Shown here: positions 43,549 to 56,775 of the stretch, piece after piece | Layout: the number at the start of each line of letters is the position of its first letter | Numbering within the stretch: the stretch's first letter is position 1 | Assembly: GCF_016592155.1 (NCBI RefSeq) | Contig: NZ_AP024237.1 | Coordinates: 3,038,001 to 3,102,000 of the forward strand | Length of the DNA stretch: 64,000 nt | Direction: 5' to 3' | DNA from: Mycobacterium heckeshornense | GTDB taxonomy: Bacteria; Actinomycetota; Actinomycetes; Mycobacteriales; Mycobacteriaceae | Position numbers and translations under genes: made by a program | The notes under the pieces: generated by a model | Databases searched by the model: none | Told to the model about the DNA's origin: nothing | What the model saw: the letters and a program-made list of their open reading frames with translations, nothing else

Positions 43549-44871
43549 GTGCCAGTACAGTACACCATCCGCGGTGCGGGTGCGCAGGGCATTGCGACGG
43601 ACGTCGAGGAGGCAATTTCGCGCGGCGCGCTCGCCCCGGGCGCCGCCCTGCCGCCGATCCGGGAGCTGGCCACACAGCTCGGTGTGAATCCCAACACCGT
43701 TGCGGCCGCATACCGTCTGCTGCGCGATCGCGGGGCCGTCGAAACCGCCGGGCGGCGCGGAACCCGGGTACGCGAACGACCGGCGACCACACCGAGATCC
43801 TTGCGGGGGCCGGTGATCCCGCCAGGGGTGCGCGACCTGTCGACGGGCAACCCGGACCCGGGTCTGCTCCCGATCGCTGACGCTGTTCTGCCACCGCGCG
43901 GTCAACCGGTGCTGTATGGCGAGGCTCCGATATCGCCGGAGCTCGCCGAGCACGCTCGTGCGGACCTGAGCAGCGACGGCATCCCCGGCGAACACCTGGC
44001 AGTCACCAGCGGGGCGCTCGACGCGATCGAGCGGGTGCTCACCGCACACCTGCGGGCCGGCGCCCGGGTTGCCGTCGAGGATCCGGGGTGGGCGAACCTT
44101 CTGGATCTGCTGGCGGCTCTCGGGCTGGCCGTGGAGCCGCTGCGGCTCGACGACGACGGGCCGCTACCCGACGACCTCCGTCGGGTGCTGGATCGCGGCG
44201 TGCAGGCGTTGATCGTGACCAGCCGCGCCCAAAATCCAACGGGCGCAGCTGTTTCCGCGCCTCGCGCCGCCACGCTGCGGCGCCTGCTGGCGGACCGGGC
44301 ACGCGACCTGCTGGTGATCGAAGACGACCACTGCGCCGGCATCGCGGGCGCACCGCTGCACTCGGTGGCCGGCTGCACGCAGCGTTGGGCCTTCGTCCGG
44401 TCGCTCGCCAAGGCGTACGGGCCGGACCTGCGCCTGGCGGTGCTCGCCGGGGACCGTCGCACCGTCGAGCGGGTCCAGGGCCGGCTGCGGCTTGGCCCGG
44501 GCTGGGTCAGCCACCTGCTGCAAGACCTCGCGGTCAGTGTGTGGCGCAACGACGCAGCGACCCGGCTGGTGCATGCGGCCCAAATTGCCTATGCCGACAA
44601 GCGCTCGGGCTTGCTGACGGCACTGGCCGAACGCGGTGTCGTCGCGCACGGCCGTTCCGGCCTTAACGTGTGGGTGCCGGTTCCCGACGAGCCGACCGCC
44701 ATCGCCGGGCTGCTGGCCGCGGGGTGGGCGGTGGCTCCGGGCAACCGGTACCGGTTGGTCACCGCGCCCGGTATCCGGATCAGCATCGCCGGCCTCGACG
44801 CCGCCGAGATCGATCCGCTGGCCGACGCCGTCGCCGCGGCGGTCCACGGTGCCGGACCCCGCAGCGTCTGA
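43549..44871 (+). CDS. MocR/PdxR-type regulator (GntR HTH fused to aminotransferase fold)
   Basis: 440 residues from a GTG. The N-terminal winged helix (LPPIRELATQLGVNPNTVAA) is joined to a fold-type I aminotransferase domain. The PLP lysine lies in VRSLAKAYGPDLR. Such proteins sense PLP or amino-compound adducts and control B6 or amino-acid genes. The divergent PPOX gene is the likely target. It begins next to a palindrome with no clear ribosome-binding site. Confidence 0.88.
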   Translation: MPVQYTIRGAGAQGIATDVEEAISRGALAPGAALPPIRELATQLGVNPNTVAAAYRLLRDRGAVETAGRRGTRVRERPATTPRSLRGPVIPPGVRDLSTGNPDPGLLPIADAVLPPRGQPVLYGEAPISPELAEHARADLSSDGIPGEHLAVTSGALDAIERVLTAHLRAGARVAVEDPGWANLLDLLAALGLAVEPLRLDDDGPLPDDLRRVLDRGVQALIVTSRAQNPTGAAVSAPRAATLRRLLADRARDLLVIEDDHCAGIAGAPLHSVAGCTQRWAFVRSLAKAYGPDLRLAVLAGDRRTVERVQGRLRLGPGWVSHLLQDLAVSVWRNDAATRLVHAAQIAYADKRSGLLTALAERGVVAHGRSGLNVWVPVPDEPTAIAGLLAAGWAVAPGNRYRLVTAPGIRISIAGLDAAEIDPLADAVAAAVHGAGPRSV

Positions 44872-44898
44872 CAGCGAGCACGCATACGTCAAGGTGGT

Positions 44899-45930
44899 GT
44901 GGTGACACGCGAAGCTTTTGGCGCCGAGTTTGACGGTGCGGACGGATTCCTGGACACCGCGACCTATGGTGTGCCGCCCCGGTTCGTCGCCGAGGCATTG
45001 CGCGACTGTGTGCGCTCGTGGCAGCACGGCAGCCTCGAGGTCAGCACCTTCGTCGAGCTGATGACTACGAGCCGGGCCGCGTACGCCTCGCTGACCGGGA
45101 CGGACCCGCACCGGGTAGCCATCGGCAGCAGCACGTCGTCGCTGATCGGTCTGGTCGCCGCCGCCATCCCGGACGGCAGCCGGGTGGCGACCCTGCCCGG
45201 CGAATAAACCAGCGTCACTTTTCCGTTCGCGGCCCAAGCAGCCCGCGGCGTCACGCTCACCGAACTGCCGCACGGCCAGCTCGAGGGCAGCGCCGGGGAC
45301 TTCGACGTGGTCGCCGCCAGCCTCGTGCAGTCGGCCGACGGCGCCGTGCTTGATGTCGAATCGCTGCGCCGCAGCGTCGCCGGGTCCGCGACCGTCACGG
45401 TGATCGATGTGGTGCAGGCGCTGGGATGGAAGGACGTCGAGCTGTCCTGGGCCGACGTCGCGGTCGGCGCCAGCTACAAGTGGTTGCTGGGGCCGCGGGG
45501 CGTGGCCTGGATGTCGTTGAGCGACCGGATGTTCGAGAAACTGGTTCCGCATATGGCGAATCCGTTTGCAGCAGAAGACATGTGGTCCTCGCTGTATGGG
45601 TTGCCGATGCGGCTCGCCGGTGACGCCCGGCGGTTCGACTCGTGGCCGGCGTGGTTCAGCTTGTTCGGCGCGGGACTGTCGCTGGCGTGGCTGGCGACGC
45701 TGGATCGAGACGCTGTGCAGGCGCACACAGTGGGGCTTGCGAATCAGCTGCGGACCGAATTAGAGCTCGCACCAACGGATTCCGCAATCGTCTCAATCCC
45801 CATTGCCAAGTCGGCTGATGCGTTGCACAACGCCGGGATCCGCGCAGCCGTGCGCGCGGGAGCGGTGCGTGTCGGGTTTCACCTCTACAACACCGAGGAC
45901 GACCTGGAGCGGCTCTTGGATGCGCTCTAG
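44899..45930 (+). pseudogene. Class V aminotransferase, interrupted by a TAA stop
   Basis: The frame is otherwise continuous over 344 codons and encodes a class V PLP enzyme: FGAEFDGADGFLDTATYG at the N terminus and the PLP-lysine segment VGASYKWLLGPRGVAW. A TAA at 45205-45207 follows TLPGE, where a Phe or similar residue would be expected before TSVTFPF. No frame change is needed to read on. So one nonsense codon splits it at residue 103. The IS1182 copy begins immediately after its natural stop, using that TAG as part of its CTAG target. Confidence 0.82.
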
Positions 45931-47823
45931 GGCGGTGCTGTTTTAGTCGCTGACTTTCGGCGTGCCTGAGCGGATTTCGCGTAGGTGGTCGACGAGGATC
46001 TGATGTGTGGCTTTGGGACGGGAGAATCGGCAGGGCCGGTTCGATGACGTGATGCTGCTGGTGGGTGATCAGCTGCCGGCGGGCAGTATTTACCGGCTGT
46101 TGGCCGAGCACGGCGGTGCACTGTTTGACGATGACTATTTCGCTGATCTGTTCAAGCGCTCGGCGCTGGGTCGACCGACGGTGCCGGCGCGGGTGATGGC
46201 CACAGTGATGCTGCTGCAGGCCTATGAGGGATTGTCGGATCGGGAGGCGTGTGACCGGTTGGCCTTTGATCTGCGCTGGAAAGCGGCCGCCGGGTTGACG
46301 GTGGACGCCGAGGCTTTTCATCCCACGGTGCTGGTCGGCATGCGCAACCGGCTACGCGCATCGGATCGGCCACGGCGGTTGTTCGAAAACGTGAACACCA
46401 CCGCGCGAGCGGCGGGGTTGTTGCGGGGACGACGCCGGGTGCTGGATTCGACGCCGCTGTTGGATGCGGTGGCCACCCAGGACACGGTGATCCAGCTGCG
46501 GGCCGCGATCCGCAAACTGCTGACCGTGGCTGATCGGGCCGATCCGGAAGTGGCCGGTGCGGTGCGCACCGTGCTGACCCGCGACGATGACTACGCCAGC
46601 CTGGGCAAACCACCGTGTGACTGGGATGACCCCAAAGCGCGTGAAGCCTTGGTCGATGCGCTGGTGCGCGACGCCAACGCCGCACTGGAGGCCCTCGACG
46701 GCCGCAAGCTCGATGGGGCACTGGGTGAGGCGGTCGAGTTGTTGGCGCTGGTGGCCGGCCAAGACGTCGAAGCCGGCGACGACGGAATCTTCCGCATTGC
46801 CCGGCGAGTGGCCAAAGACCGGATGATCTCCACCGTCGATACCGAAGCCCGCCATGGGCATAAGTCGCGGGCGCGGACCTTCGATGGCTACAAGTCCCAT
46901 CTGGGTATCGACCCCGACGACGAGCTGATCACCGGGGTGGCCATCACCGCGGCCAACGCCGCCGACCGTGAGGTCATCGATGAGCTGTTGGGCAACCCCG
47001 CCACCGACATCAGAAGTGCTGCACCCGCCACCGCCCCCGACACCGACACCAGCACCGATGCCGCCACCGATGCCGATGCCGATGCCGATGAAACGATCAC
47101 CGATCACGGCGAGCATGTGCACAACGAGTCGGAGCCGAACGTCTTTGAGGTGTATGGCGATTCGGCTTACGCCGATGGGGCCACCCTGGATGAGCAGACC
47201 GGGCGGGGTCATGACATGCGCGCCAAGGTGCCCCCGGTGCGCAACGCCAACGGCTATTCCAAAGACCGGTTCGGTATCGACCTGGCCGCCGGCACCGTGA
47301 CCTGCCCGGCCGAGCACACCGTGGCGATCAGCACCGGCCGACGTCAGCAGGTCGCTCGCTTCGGTTCGTTCTGTGGGTCCTGCCCACTGCAGGCGGAGTG
47401 CACCAAAGCCCGTCGCGGGCGGGTGATCACCATCCATGCCCATGAAGCCGCCCTGCAGCACGCCAAGGCCCGCCAACGCGATCCGGCCTGGCAGGCCGAT
47501 TACCGAACGTATCGGCCGGTCGTGGAACGCAAGATCAGTCACTTCACCCGCCGCCCCTGGGGTGGTCGCAAGGCGCGGTGCCGCGGCCAAAAACGCATCC
47601 TGACCGACATCCTGGCCCGAGCAGGAGCGATCAACCTCGCCCGGTTGGCCACCTTGGGCTTGCACCCACACGCCGGGGGTTGGGCCATCGCCTGATCCGG
47701 GACCACCGGGCCACCCGGCCGCACGGCTACCCCGATGAGATCAGCCAGCGAAAGCCATCACAGCCGTCGAAATCTCGATACCGCCAAATCCCCGCCCCAC
47801 GGGGTCACTACATCAGCGTCGTC
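45931..47823 (+). mobile_element. IS1182-family insertion sequence, copy 1
   Basis: 1893 bases flanked by CTAG at 45927-45930 and 47824-47827, read as a 4-base target duplication. Imperfect terminal inverted repeats begin GGCGGTGCTGTTTTAGT on the left and GACGACGCTGATGTAGT on the right (complement). It lies exactly between the class V aminotransferase stop and the stop of the Rv2532c-like gene, harming neither. It is nearly identical to the copy at 57.6 kb, so both are recent. Confidence 0.9.
46007..47695 (+). CDS. IS1182-family DDE transposase, copy 1
   Basis: 562 residues from a GTG. The DDE residues are probably Asp in RRVLDSTPLLD, Asp in VYGDSAYADGA, and Glu in VVERKISHFTRR. A CGSCPLQAEC motif lies near residue 460. 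An Asp/Ala-rich insert (TDAATDADADADE) is encoded by a short GCCGAT tandem that differs in length between the two copies. The gene appears intact, so the element may be active. Confidence 0.92.
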   Translation: MALGRENRQGRFDDVMLLVGDQLPAGSIYRLLAEHGGALFDDDYFADLFKRSALGRPTVPARVMATVMLLQAYEGLSDREACDRLAFDLRWKAAAGLTVDAEAFHPTVLVGMRNRLRASDRPRRLFENVNTTARAAGLLRGRRRVLDSTPLLDAVATQDTVIQLRAAIRKLLTVADRADPEVAGAVRTVLTRDDDYASLGKPPCDWDDPKAREALVDALVRDANAALEALDGRKLDGALGEAVELLALVAGQDVEAGDDGIFRIARRVAKDRMISTVDTEARHGHKSRARTFDGYKSHLGIDPDDELITGVAITAANAADREVIDELLGNPATDIRSAAPATAPDTDTSTDAATDADADADETITDHGEHVHNESEPNVFEVYGDSAYADGATLDEQTGRGHDMRAKVPPVRNANGYSKDRFGIDLAAGTVTCPAEHTVAISTGRRQQVARFGSFCGSCPLQAECTKARRGRVITIHAHEAALQHAKARQRDPAWQADYRTYRPVVERKISHFTRRPWGGRKARCRGQKRILTDILARAGAINLARLATLGLHPHAGGWAIA

Positions 47824-47829
47824 CTAGGG

Positions 47830-48222
47830 CTATCCCCCGAGGTCGTCGTTGCCGTCGTCGCCGCGCCCCGACCTGCCGCGGGTGATCTCCATCCACCGTC
47901 GCACCGGCGAGTCCCAGCGCCGCGGCGGCAGGTCGGTGACGTCGCCGAGCGAGCGCACCACGGCCTGAGTCAGGCCCATGATCGCGGCCATCACCGGAAG
48001 CAGCGGCTGGAACGGTTTGGCCGCCGAGCGCACCGTGCTGATGCGGTGGGCAACGAGGTAGCGCTCGATGCAGTGATACAGCCAGGCGCCGACACCCAGC
48101 GCGTAGATCGCCAACGCCGCAGCGACGAGGGCCAGGCCGTAGGCGGCGCACGCGACGGCGCCCAGCACCACCGTGGCCGCCAGGACGGCGGCAATCGCGA
48201 CACGCAGTTCCAGCCGGGTCAT
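47830..48222 (-). CDS. Small membrane protein, Rv2532c-like
   Basis: 130 residues from the ATG at 48222, overlapping the nusB stop by four bases. Two hydrophobic segments lie at about residues 8-28 and 32-50, followed by a cytoplasmic part with [16 protein letters not shown] and an acidic Gly-rich tail. Function unknown. It is the usual last gene of the efp-nusB operon. Confidence 0.75.
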   Translation of the reverse strand: MTRLELRVAIAAVLAATVVLGAVACAAYGLALVAAALAIYALGVGAWLYHCIERYLVAHRISTVRSAAKPFQPLLPVMAAIMGLTQAVVRSLGDVTDLPPRRWDSPVRRWMEITRGRSGRGDDGNDDLGG

Positions 48223-48695
48223 GGCTCGCGCGGTCCCCGGACCGCCTGGGCGGCCGCGCGGATTTGCGGTGTCACCAACATGATCTGACCCAGCACCCCG
48301 TTGACGAAGCCGGGCGACTCGTCGGTGGACAGCTCCTTGGCCAGCTGAACCGCCTCGTCGACGGCGACCGGCCCCGGCACGTCGTCGGCGTGCAGCAGTT
48401 CCCACACCGCCACCCGCAGAATGGCCCGGTCCACCGCGGGCAGCCGCTCCAGCGTCCAGCCCTGCAGATGCGAAGCGATCAGCTCGTCGATGTGTGCGGC
48501 GTGCTCACTGACGCCGCGGGCCACCGCCGCCGTATAGGGGTGCAAGGGTGCCACCTCGGGGTTGGTTTCGGCCAGCGCTGCGCGGGCGTCGGCCATCTCG
48601 GCGGAGCTGCACCCGCGGGCTTCGGCTTCGAACAGCAAGTCGACCGCCCGCTTGCGGGCCTGGTGGCGGCCCTTGACCGGCTTACCGCCAGGCAT
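48219..48695 (-). CDS. nusB: Transcription antitermination factor NusB
   Basis: 158 residues. The all-helical NusB core is clear: [20 protein letters not shown] at the N terminus, [17 protein letters not shown] and [20 protein letters not shown]. With NusE it binds boxA in rRNA leaders and prevents termination. It begins two bases after the efp stop. Confidence 0.95.
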   Translation of the reverse strand: MPGGKPVKGRHQARKRAVDLLFEAEARGCSSAEMADARAALAETNPEVAPLHPYTAAVARGVSEHAAHIDELIASHLQGWTLERLPAVDRAILRVAVWELLHADDVPGPVAVDEAVQLAKELSTDESPGFVNGVLGQIMLVTPQIRAAAQAVRGPREP

Positions 48696-48697
48696 GG

Positions 48698-49255
48698 TCA
48701 GGCGCGGCCCAGGTAGCTGCCGTCGCGGGAGTCCACCTTCAGCTTGTCGCCGGTGTTGATGAACAACGGCACCTGGATCTGTGCGCCGGTCTCCAACGTC
48801 GCGGGCTTGGTGCCGGCGCTGGAGCGATCACCCTGCAGACCCGGCTCGGTGTGGGTGACCTCCAGCTCGACGGTCACCGGCAGCTCGATGTACAGCGGCG
48901 TCCCGTTGTGGAAGGCCACCTGCACGGGCATCCCGTCCAGCAGGAACTTGGCGGCGTCGCCGACCAGCGACTCCGGCAGGTGGTGCTGCTCGTAGTCCTC
49001 GCTGTCCATGAACACAAAGTCGGAGCCGTCGCGATACAGATAGGTGGTGTCGCGGCGGTCCACGGTGGCGGTTTCCACTTTCACGCCGGCGTTGTAGGTC
49101 TTGTCGATGATCTTGCCGGACACCACGTTCTTGAGCTTGGTGCGCACAAACGCCGGGCCCTTACCGGGTTTGACGTGCTGGAACTCGACGATCTGCCACA
49201 GCTGGCCGTCGATCACCAGCACCAGTCCGTTTTTGAAGTCGGCAGTCGTTGCCAC
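48698..49255 (-). CDS. efp: Elongation factor P
   Basis: 185 residues. The three-domain EF-P reads [16 protein letters not shown], then [10 protein letters not shown] with Lys32 at the tip that contacts the peptidyl-transferase centre, and ends [17 protein letters not shown]. It relieves stalling at polyproline. The flanking proline loop has no recognised modification genes nearby. It is 14 bases downstream of pepQ. Confidence 0.96.
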   Translation of the reverse strand: MATTADFKNGLVLVIDGQLWQIVEFQHVKPGKGPAFVRTKLKNVVSGKIIDKTYNAGVKVETATVDRRDTTYLYRDGSDFVFMDSEDYEQHHLPESLVGDAAKFLLDGMPVQVAFHNGTPLYIELPVTVELEVTHTEPGLQGDRSSAGTKPATLETGAQIQVPLFINTGDKLKVDSRDGSYLGRA

Positions 49256-49269
49256 GGTCGGTGACTCTC

Positions 49270-50364
49270 CTACAGGATCGCCAGTTCCTTGGGGAACCGG
49301 GTGAGCAATTCCGGTGCGTGTCCGGACGTTTCGTCGGCCACAACCAGGGTGTCCTCGATGCGGACACCGCCGCGGTCGGGCAGATAGACACCGGGCTCCA
49401 CGGTTACCACGGAACCCGCCAGTAGTGTACCGGCGGCTGTGGCGTTGATCCCTGGCGCTTCGTGGATCTGCAGGCCCACCCCGTGCCCCAGGCCGTGGCC
49501 GAAGCGCTCGCCGTGGCCGGCGTCGGTAATGACTTGGCGGGCCGCGGCATCCACGTCATGCAGGTTCGCGCCCGCCCGCAGCGCCTCTCGCCCGGCCCGT
49601 TGTGCGGCGGCGACCAGTTGATAGATCTCGCGCTGCCAGTCTGCGGCCCGGCCTAGCACAAACGTGCGGGTCATGTCCGAGTGGTAGCCGGCGACCAGCG
49701 CGCCGAAGTCGATCTTGACGAAGTCACCGGTGCCCAGCACCGCGTCGGTGGGCCGGTGGTGCGGGATCGCCGAATTCGCCCCGGTGGCCACGATCGTGTC
49801 GAACGACACGCCGTCGGCGCCGTGGTCGAGCATCAACGCCTCGAGCTCGCGGCTCACCTCGCGCTCGGTACGGCCCGGCCGTAAACCGCCGCGCTCGATC
49901 AGGTCGGTCAGCGCGGTGTCGGCCGCCTCGCAGGCCAGTCGCAGCAGCGCCACCTCGCCGGCGTCCTTGACCTCGCGCAGCGCCTCCACCATGCCCGAGG
50001 CACGCGCCAGCTCGGTCGTTCCCGCTTCGGCGGCCAGCGCGTCGAACCCGTCGACGGTGACCACATGGCTTTCGAAACCCAGCCGCCGGACACCGCCGGC
50101 CGCGGCCCGCCCGACCAGATGCCGTCCACATGCCCGCTCGACGGCGATCTCGAGATCGGGCGCCTGCTGCGCGGCCTGAGTGCGGTAGCGCCCGTCGGTG
50201 GCCAGCACCGGGGTCCGCTCGTCGGCGAACACCAGCAGCGCGGCGTTGGAGCCGGTGAAACCGGAGAGGTAGCGCACGTTGACCAGGTCGCTGACCAGCA
50301 GCGCGTCCAACCCGGCGGCACGAATCCGCGCGCTGAGATTTTCTCTACGCTGGGAATGTGTCAC
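49270..50364 (-). CDS. pepQ: Xaa-Pro aminopeptidase (M24 family, PepQ-like)
   Basis: 364 residues from a GTG at 50364. The creatinase N-terminal domain is followed by the pita-bread metal site: Asp ligands in [17 protein letters not shown], His in [16 protein letters not shown], and Glu in [20 protein letters not shown]. It cleaves N-terminal residues before proline. It heads the pepQ-efp-nusB run and is divergent from the Rv2536-like gene. Confidence 0.93.
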   Translation of the reverse strand: MTHSQRRENLSARIRAAGLDALLVSDLVNVRYLSGFTGSNAALLVFADERTPVLATDGRYRTQAAQQAPDLEIAVERACGRHLVGRAAAGGVRRLGFESHVVTVDGFDALAAEAGTTELARASGMVEALREVKDAGEVALLRLACEAADTALTDLIERGGLRPGRTEREVSRELEALMLDHGADGVSFDTIVATGANSAIPHHRPTDAVLGTGDFVKIDFGALVAGYHSDMTRTFVLGRAADWQREIYQLVAAAQRAGREALRAGANLHDVDAAARQVITDAGHGERFGHGLGHGVGLQIHEAPGINATAAGTLLAGSVVTVEPGVYLPDRGGVRIEDTLVVADETSGHAPELLTRFPKELAIL

Positions 50365-50397
50365 AACCGTTGACGCTACTCGCTACGCTGTGGCCCC

Positions 50398-51059
50398 ATG
50401 ACTAACTGGAGGCTGCGCGGACTGGTGTTCGCGGCTGCGATGGTCGTCGTCCGCTTGTTCCAAGGGGCGCTGATCAACGCGTTTCCCACCCACGCGGCGT
50501 TGATCAGCACCGTGTTGGTACTCCTTTTCGCCATCGCGGTCGTCGCCTGGGGGCTGATCGACGGTCGCGCCGACGCCGCAGCGCAACCCGACCCGGACCG
50601 CCGCCAGGATCTGGCGATGACGTGGCTGCTGGCCGGCTTGGTGGCCGGGATTCTCGGTGGCGCGGTGGCGTGGCTGATTTCCCTGGTCTACACCGGTCTT
50701 TACACCGGCGGGCTGATCAACGAGGTCTCGACGTTCGCCGCGTTCACCGCGCTGCTGGTGTTTCTGCCCGGCATGGGCGGAGTGACCTTGGGCCGCTGGC
50801 TCATCGACCGCCACGCTCCCCCGGTACCCAAGCACGGGCACCGCGAGGAGGACACCGACGTGTTCGCCGCCGTCCACCAGGACGAGGCACCAACCGAGGG
50901 GATGGCCGCGGTCAAGGGCCACGACCAGGAGCAAACCGCCGCCAGGGCAGGGGAACGGCCCACCGCGGTGGCCACGGCCGAAGGTGAAAAACCCACTCAG
51001 GCGACGCCGACGACGCCCGACGCGGAGCAGACCAAGCGCGCCCCCCGGGCCGGCGACGA

Positions 51060-51069
<10 letters not shown>
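50398..51069 (+). CDS. B-4DMT-type four-helix membrane protein, Rv2536-like
   Basis: 223 residues. Four hydrophobic segments lie at roughly residues 8-25, 35-58, 75-100 and 110-135, followed by a long polar Ala/Thr/Glu-rich C-terminal tail of about 75 residues. Function is unknown. Its 3' end overlaps the aroQ 3' end by 10 bases on the opposite strand. Confidence 0.8.
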
Positions 51070-54425
<3,356 letters not shown>

Positions 54426-54574
54426 GTGTCCCATCTTCCCATGCGGGGCGGTGAACGTGAGCAATGCGTGGAGCGATCCAATAGCCGACCACCAGGGCGA
54501 GTCGGAGTGCTCCACGCCGCGGCTGGGGGTACGCGAACCCGGAGAACGCATGGGTTACTGGCCACAGCGTCGGT

Positions 54575-54785
54575 TCACATCGGATGACGCACTGCGGTAA
54601 ACACGACCATGGGAAGGCTGACAATCGACGCGGTGAGCGACGTCGCGAGGTAGCCGATGAGGACTCCCCGACGGCTTGCACGGCCTTCCCCCAATTAGCA
54701 TCAATAACGCCGCGACAGGCAACACAATCGCCAACGCAACCGCGAAGGAGTACAGCGAAAAAACACGTACGGCGCCCACATTCAT
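54575..54785 (-). pseudogene. Small membrane protein gene, frameshifted
   Basis: From the ATG at 54785 the reading is MNVGAVRVFSLYSFAVALAI and on through a first membrane helix. After removing one base from the five-G run at 54688-54692 it continues RRGVLIGYLATSLTASIVSL (second helix) to a TGA at 54575. Without the correction the frame runs into unrelated Pro/Arg-rich sequence. It is the last gene of the decayed toxin-like cluster. Family not recognised. Confidence 0.6.
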
Positions 54786-54882
54786 GTCGCGGTCCCGACG
54801 ACGGCGACGGTTACCAGCGCTGCGACGAAGCCGGTCGGACCGTAGCGCCGCGCCGCGGGGGCGATTGTGCGTCCGCCATCAG

Positions 54883-55254
54883 TCAGCGGGCTCCAACCAC
54901 GGCAGCAGCCAGAGCGCGTACGCGGTTGCGCCGGCCAACAACGCCACGCCCGATCTCGCGACGCTCAGCCCAACGGCACGGCGGCGGGTGATTCCCTTGA
55001 ACGCGTCCACAACCGCCGACCAGCGATGACAACGCTGTCGCGATGATCGCCCCAGTCAGCCCCAGAGCCCCGAACGGGTCGTGCCCGCGAAACGGACCTC
55101 GGGACAGCAGCTACATCACACCTGCACCGAACGCCATCACGGCCTGGACGGCAACCGGTACGAGCCAGGTGGCTATTCGCCAGACATCTGTATCCCGCGC
55201 TCGCGTTCGGGCATCCTCCACAATCGGCGCGGACGCTCCGTCGACTTCCGTCAT
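54883..55254 (-). pseudogene. Membrane protein gene with stop and frameshift
   Basis: The ATG at 55254 overlaps the toxin-like gene's TGA (ATGA). It reads MTEVDGASAPIVEDARTRA, then a membrane helix VWRIATWLVPVAVQAVMAFG, an in-frame TAG, a second helix FGALGLTGAIIATALSSL, and, after a frame change, VDAFKGITRRRAVGLSVARS with a third helix. Position and overlap suggest a former partner of the toxin-like protein, perhaps an immunity or transport helper. This is inference; the family is not recognised. Confidence 0.55.
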
Positions 55255-56618
55255 GCCCAGACTCCTCCGCCGCTCGCTGGCCCGGGAACCGATGGCGGCG
55301 TGGTGACCGGACCGAACGGCGTGGGCGGCAGCGGCGCGGGCACATCATAGCGGGGGTTCCATCCGCCCCGGTCGAACGGCTCGAACGCGCGTCCTCCGAT
55401 TCCGATGTCGTGGTGGCGGTGCAGATTTAACGCCGACCCCTCGCCACTACCTGAGCGCGCCGGGTCGATCAACACTGTGCGCGTAGTCCCGTTCGGCATG
55501 TCCTGATAAACCTCCATTGAGGGGTAGTTGGTCCGCGTGCCGTCAACGTGGACACCGCCAGTCCCAGGGTGAAAACCAGACCACCATTGACTGAGACCTA
55601 ATGGTCACCGAGCGGCCCGGAGGTATTTGTTGTGGGACCCGGTGCGTATGGGTTCCCCGCGTCGTATTTGATCCGCACCGCCCCGTCCAGGGATCTGTGT
55701 GACACTGTCCTGCGGGACGCCGACTTTCACGTGTCCGGGCGTAGTCACGTCGCGTTGTGGAATCCACTGTGACGCCCGCACCACCCCTTGCCCCGGCACA
55801 GGGTTGATCCTGACCACTCGGACCTCCGCCTGCGTCCCCTTGAAGTCAGGGGTGTAGGTGTGCGGGTCCAGCGCTGTCGCCATCTCCCAGTCACTCGGGC
55901 TGGTTGGAGCGCGTCCGTACACCTGCTTGAAGGCTTCTTTCTGGTTTTTCTTGCGATCGTCGTCCGTGTCAGATCCACCGCCGGTCTTCCAGCGATGGTC
56001 GACTGGGCGCACCTCTCCGTTCTCGCCGCCCAAGCCGTCCTCGGGAAACGTCAGGTTGCCCCACCCGGCAGTCATCGCCTTCAGCTCGCTGTCCATGGCC
56101 GACTGGTGGTCGACGGCGTGGCGACCCGGTGCCAGACGAACCCGGCGTGCCTGTCGCCGGCAGCCTGGCGCGCATCGCGTTCGGCTGGCGACGCGCAGGA
56201 GGTACGGCTGTCGGTGACCGTGTAGTCGTCGCCGACCTCAAAGCCGTCGCCCTCGGCCTCGTCGATCGCGTCGAAGAAGAGCCGCTGCCCGGCCTCCAGG
56301 GTGTCCTGCCACGGCGGAAGCCGTGCCCGCACATCGTCCCACGACCACGCTGCCGACCGCACCCGCGCCACGTCGAGCCCGGCCTGCTCGATCGCCGCCT
56401 GGCCGGCCGCGCCCTGCCACTCCGCGCCGCCGGGCTTTTTCACATCCTGAGATAGCTGCTCCAACGCACCCAGCACTTTCGACGAAATTGCCTTCAGGTC
56501 GTCAGCCGCCTGCCTGAAGTACGAGAAGGAAGTACGAGAAGTCAGTGTCAGCGAGCTCAGACTTCGTGGGCCAGCCCTTGTTGACCGTCTCTTTGGATGG
56601 CGACCACGGGGTGGCCAT
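55251..56618 (-). pseudogene. Decayed WXG100-like secreted toxin-like protein gene
   Basis: A product of about 450 residues can be pieced together from the ATG at 56618 (MATPWSPSKETVNKGWPTKS). The N-terminal helical hairpin carries a W-x-G turn (GGAEWQGAAGQAA), as in type VII secretion substrates. The middle has KEAFKQVYGRAPTSPSDW and VVRINPVPGQGVV; the end has SALNLHRHHDIGIGGRAF and a Pro-rich tail. Three lesions break it: a 13-base tandem duplication near the 5' end, a one-base loss near 56115, and an in-frame TGA at 55605-55607. It overlaps a membrane gene downstream. The toxic activity is not identifiable. Confidence 0.65.
56516..56541. repeat. 13-base tandem duplication that breaks the toxin-like gene
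   Basis: GAAGTACGAGAAG occurs twice in direct contact (56516-56528 and 56529-56541). Deleting one copy restores the frame ELADTDFSYFRQAADDL. Thirteen is not a multiple of three, so the duplication is a simple inactivating slippage event. Confidence 0.85.
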
Positions 56619-56775
56619 TCTTCATTGAGTCTGCCGATGTGACGGTCGGTGTGGCGGCGGGGTTGATCTTGTTCGTGTGCACCGTCAGTGTGACGAGGAA
56701 CTGATGGGTGCGCGGCACCCCGCTGAAGTCTTGGTCGGCTTGCGGGGTGCCGCGCTGTAGTGCTCGGAGGCACCG

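Noticed and set aside
46352..47671. Glycine-rich minus-strand open frame of about 440 codons inside IS1182 (also in copy 2)
   Set aside because: It is the antisense shadow of the transposase gene in GC-rich DNA and has no start signal or domain.
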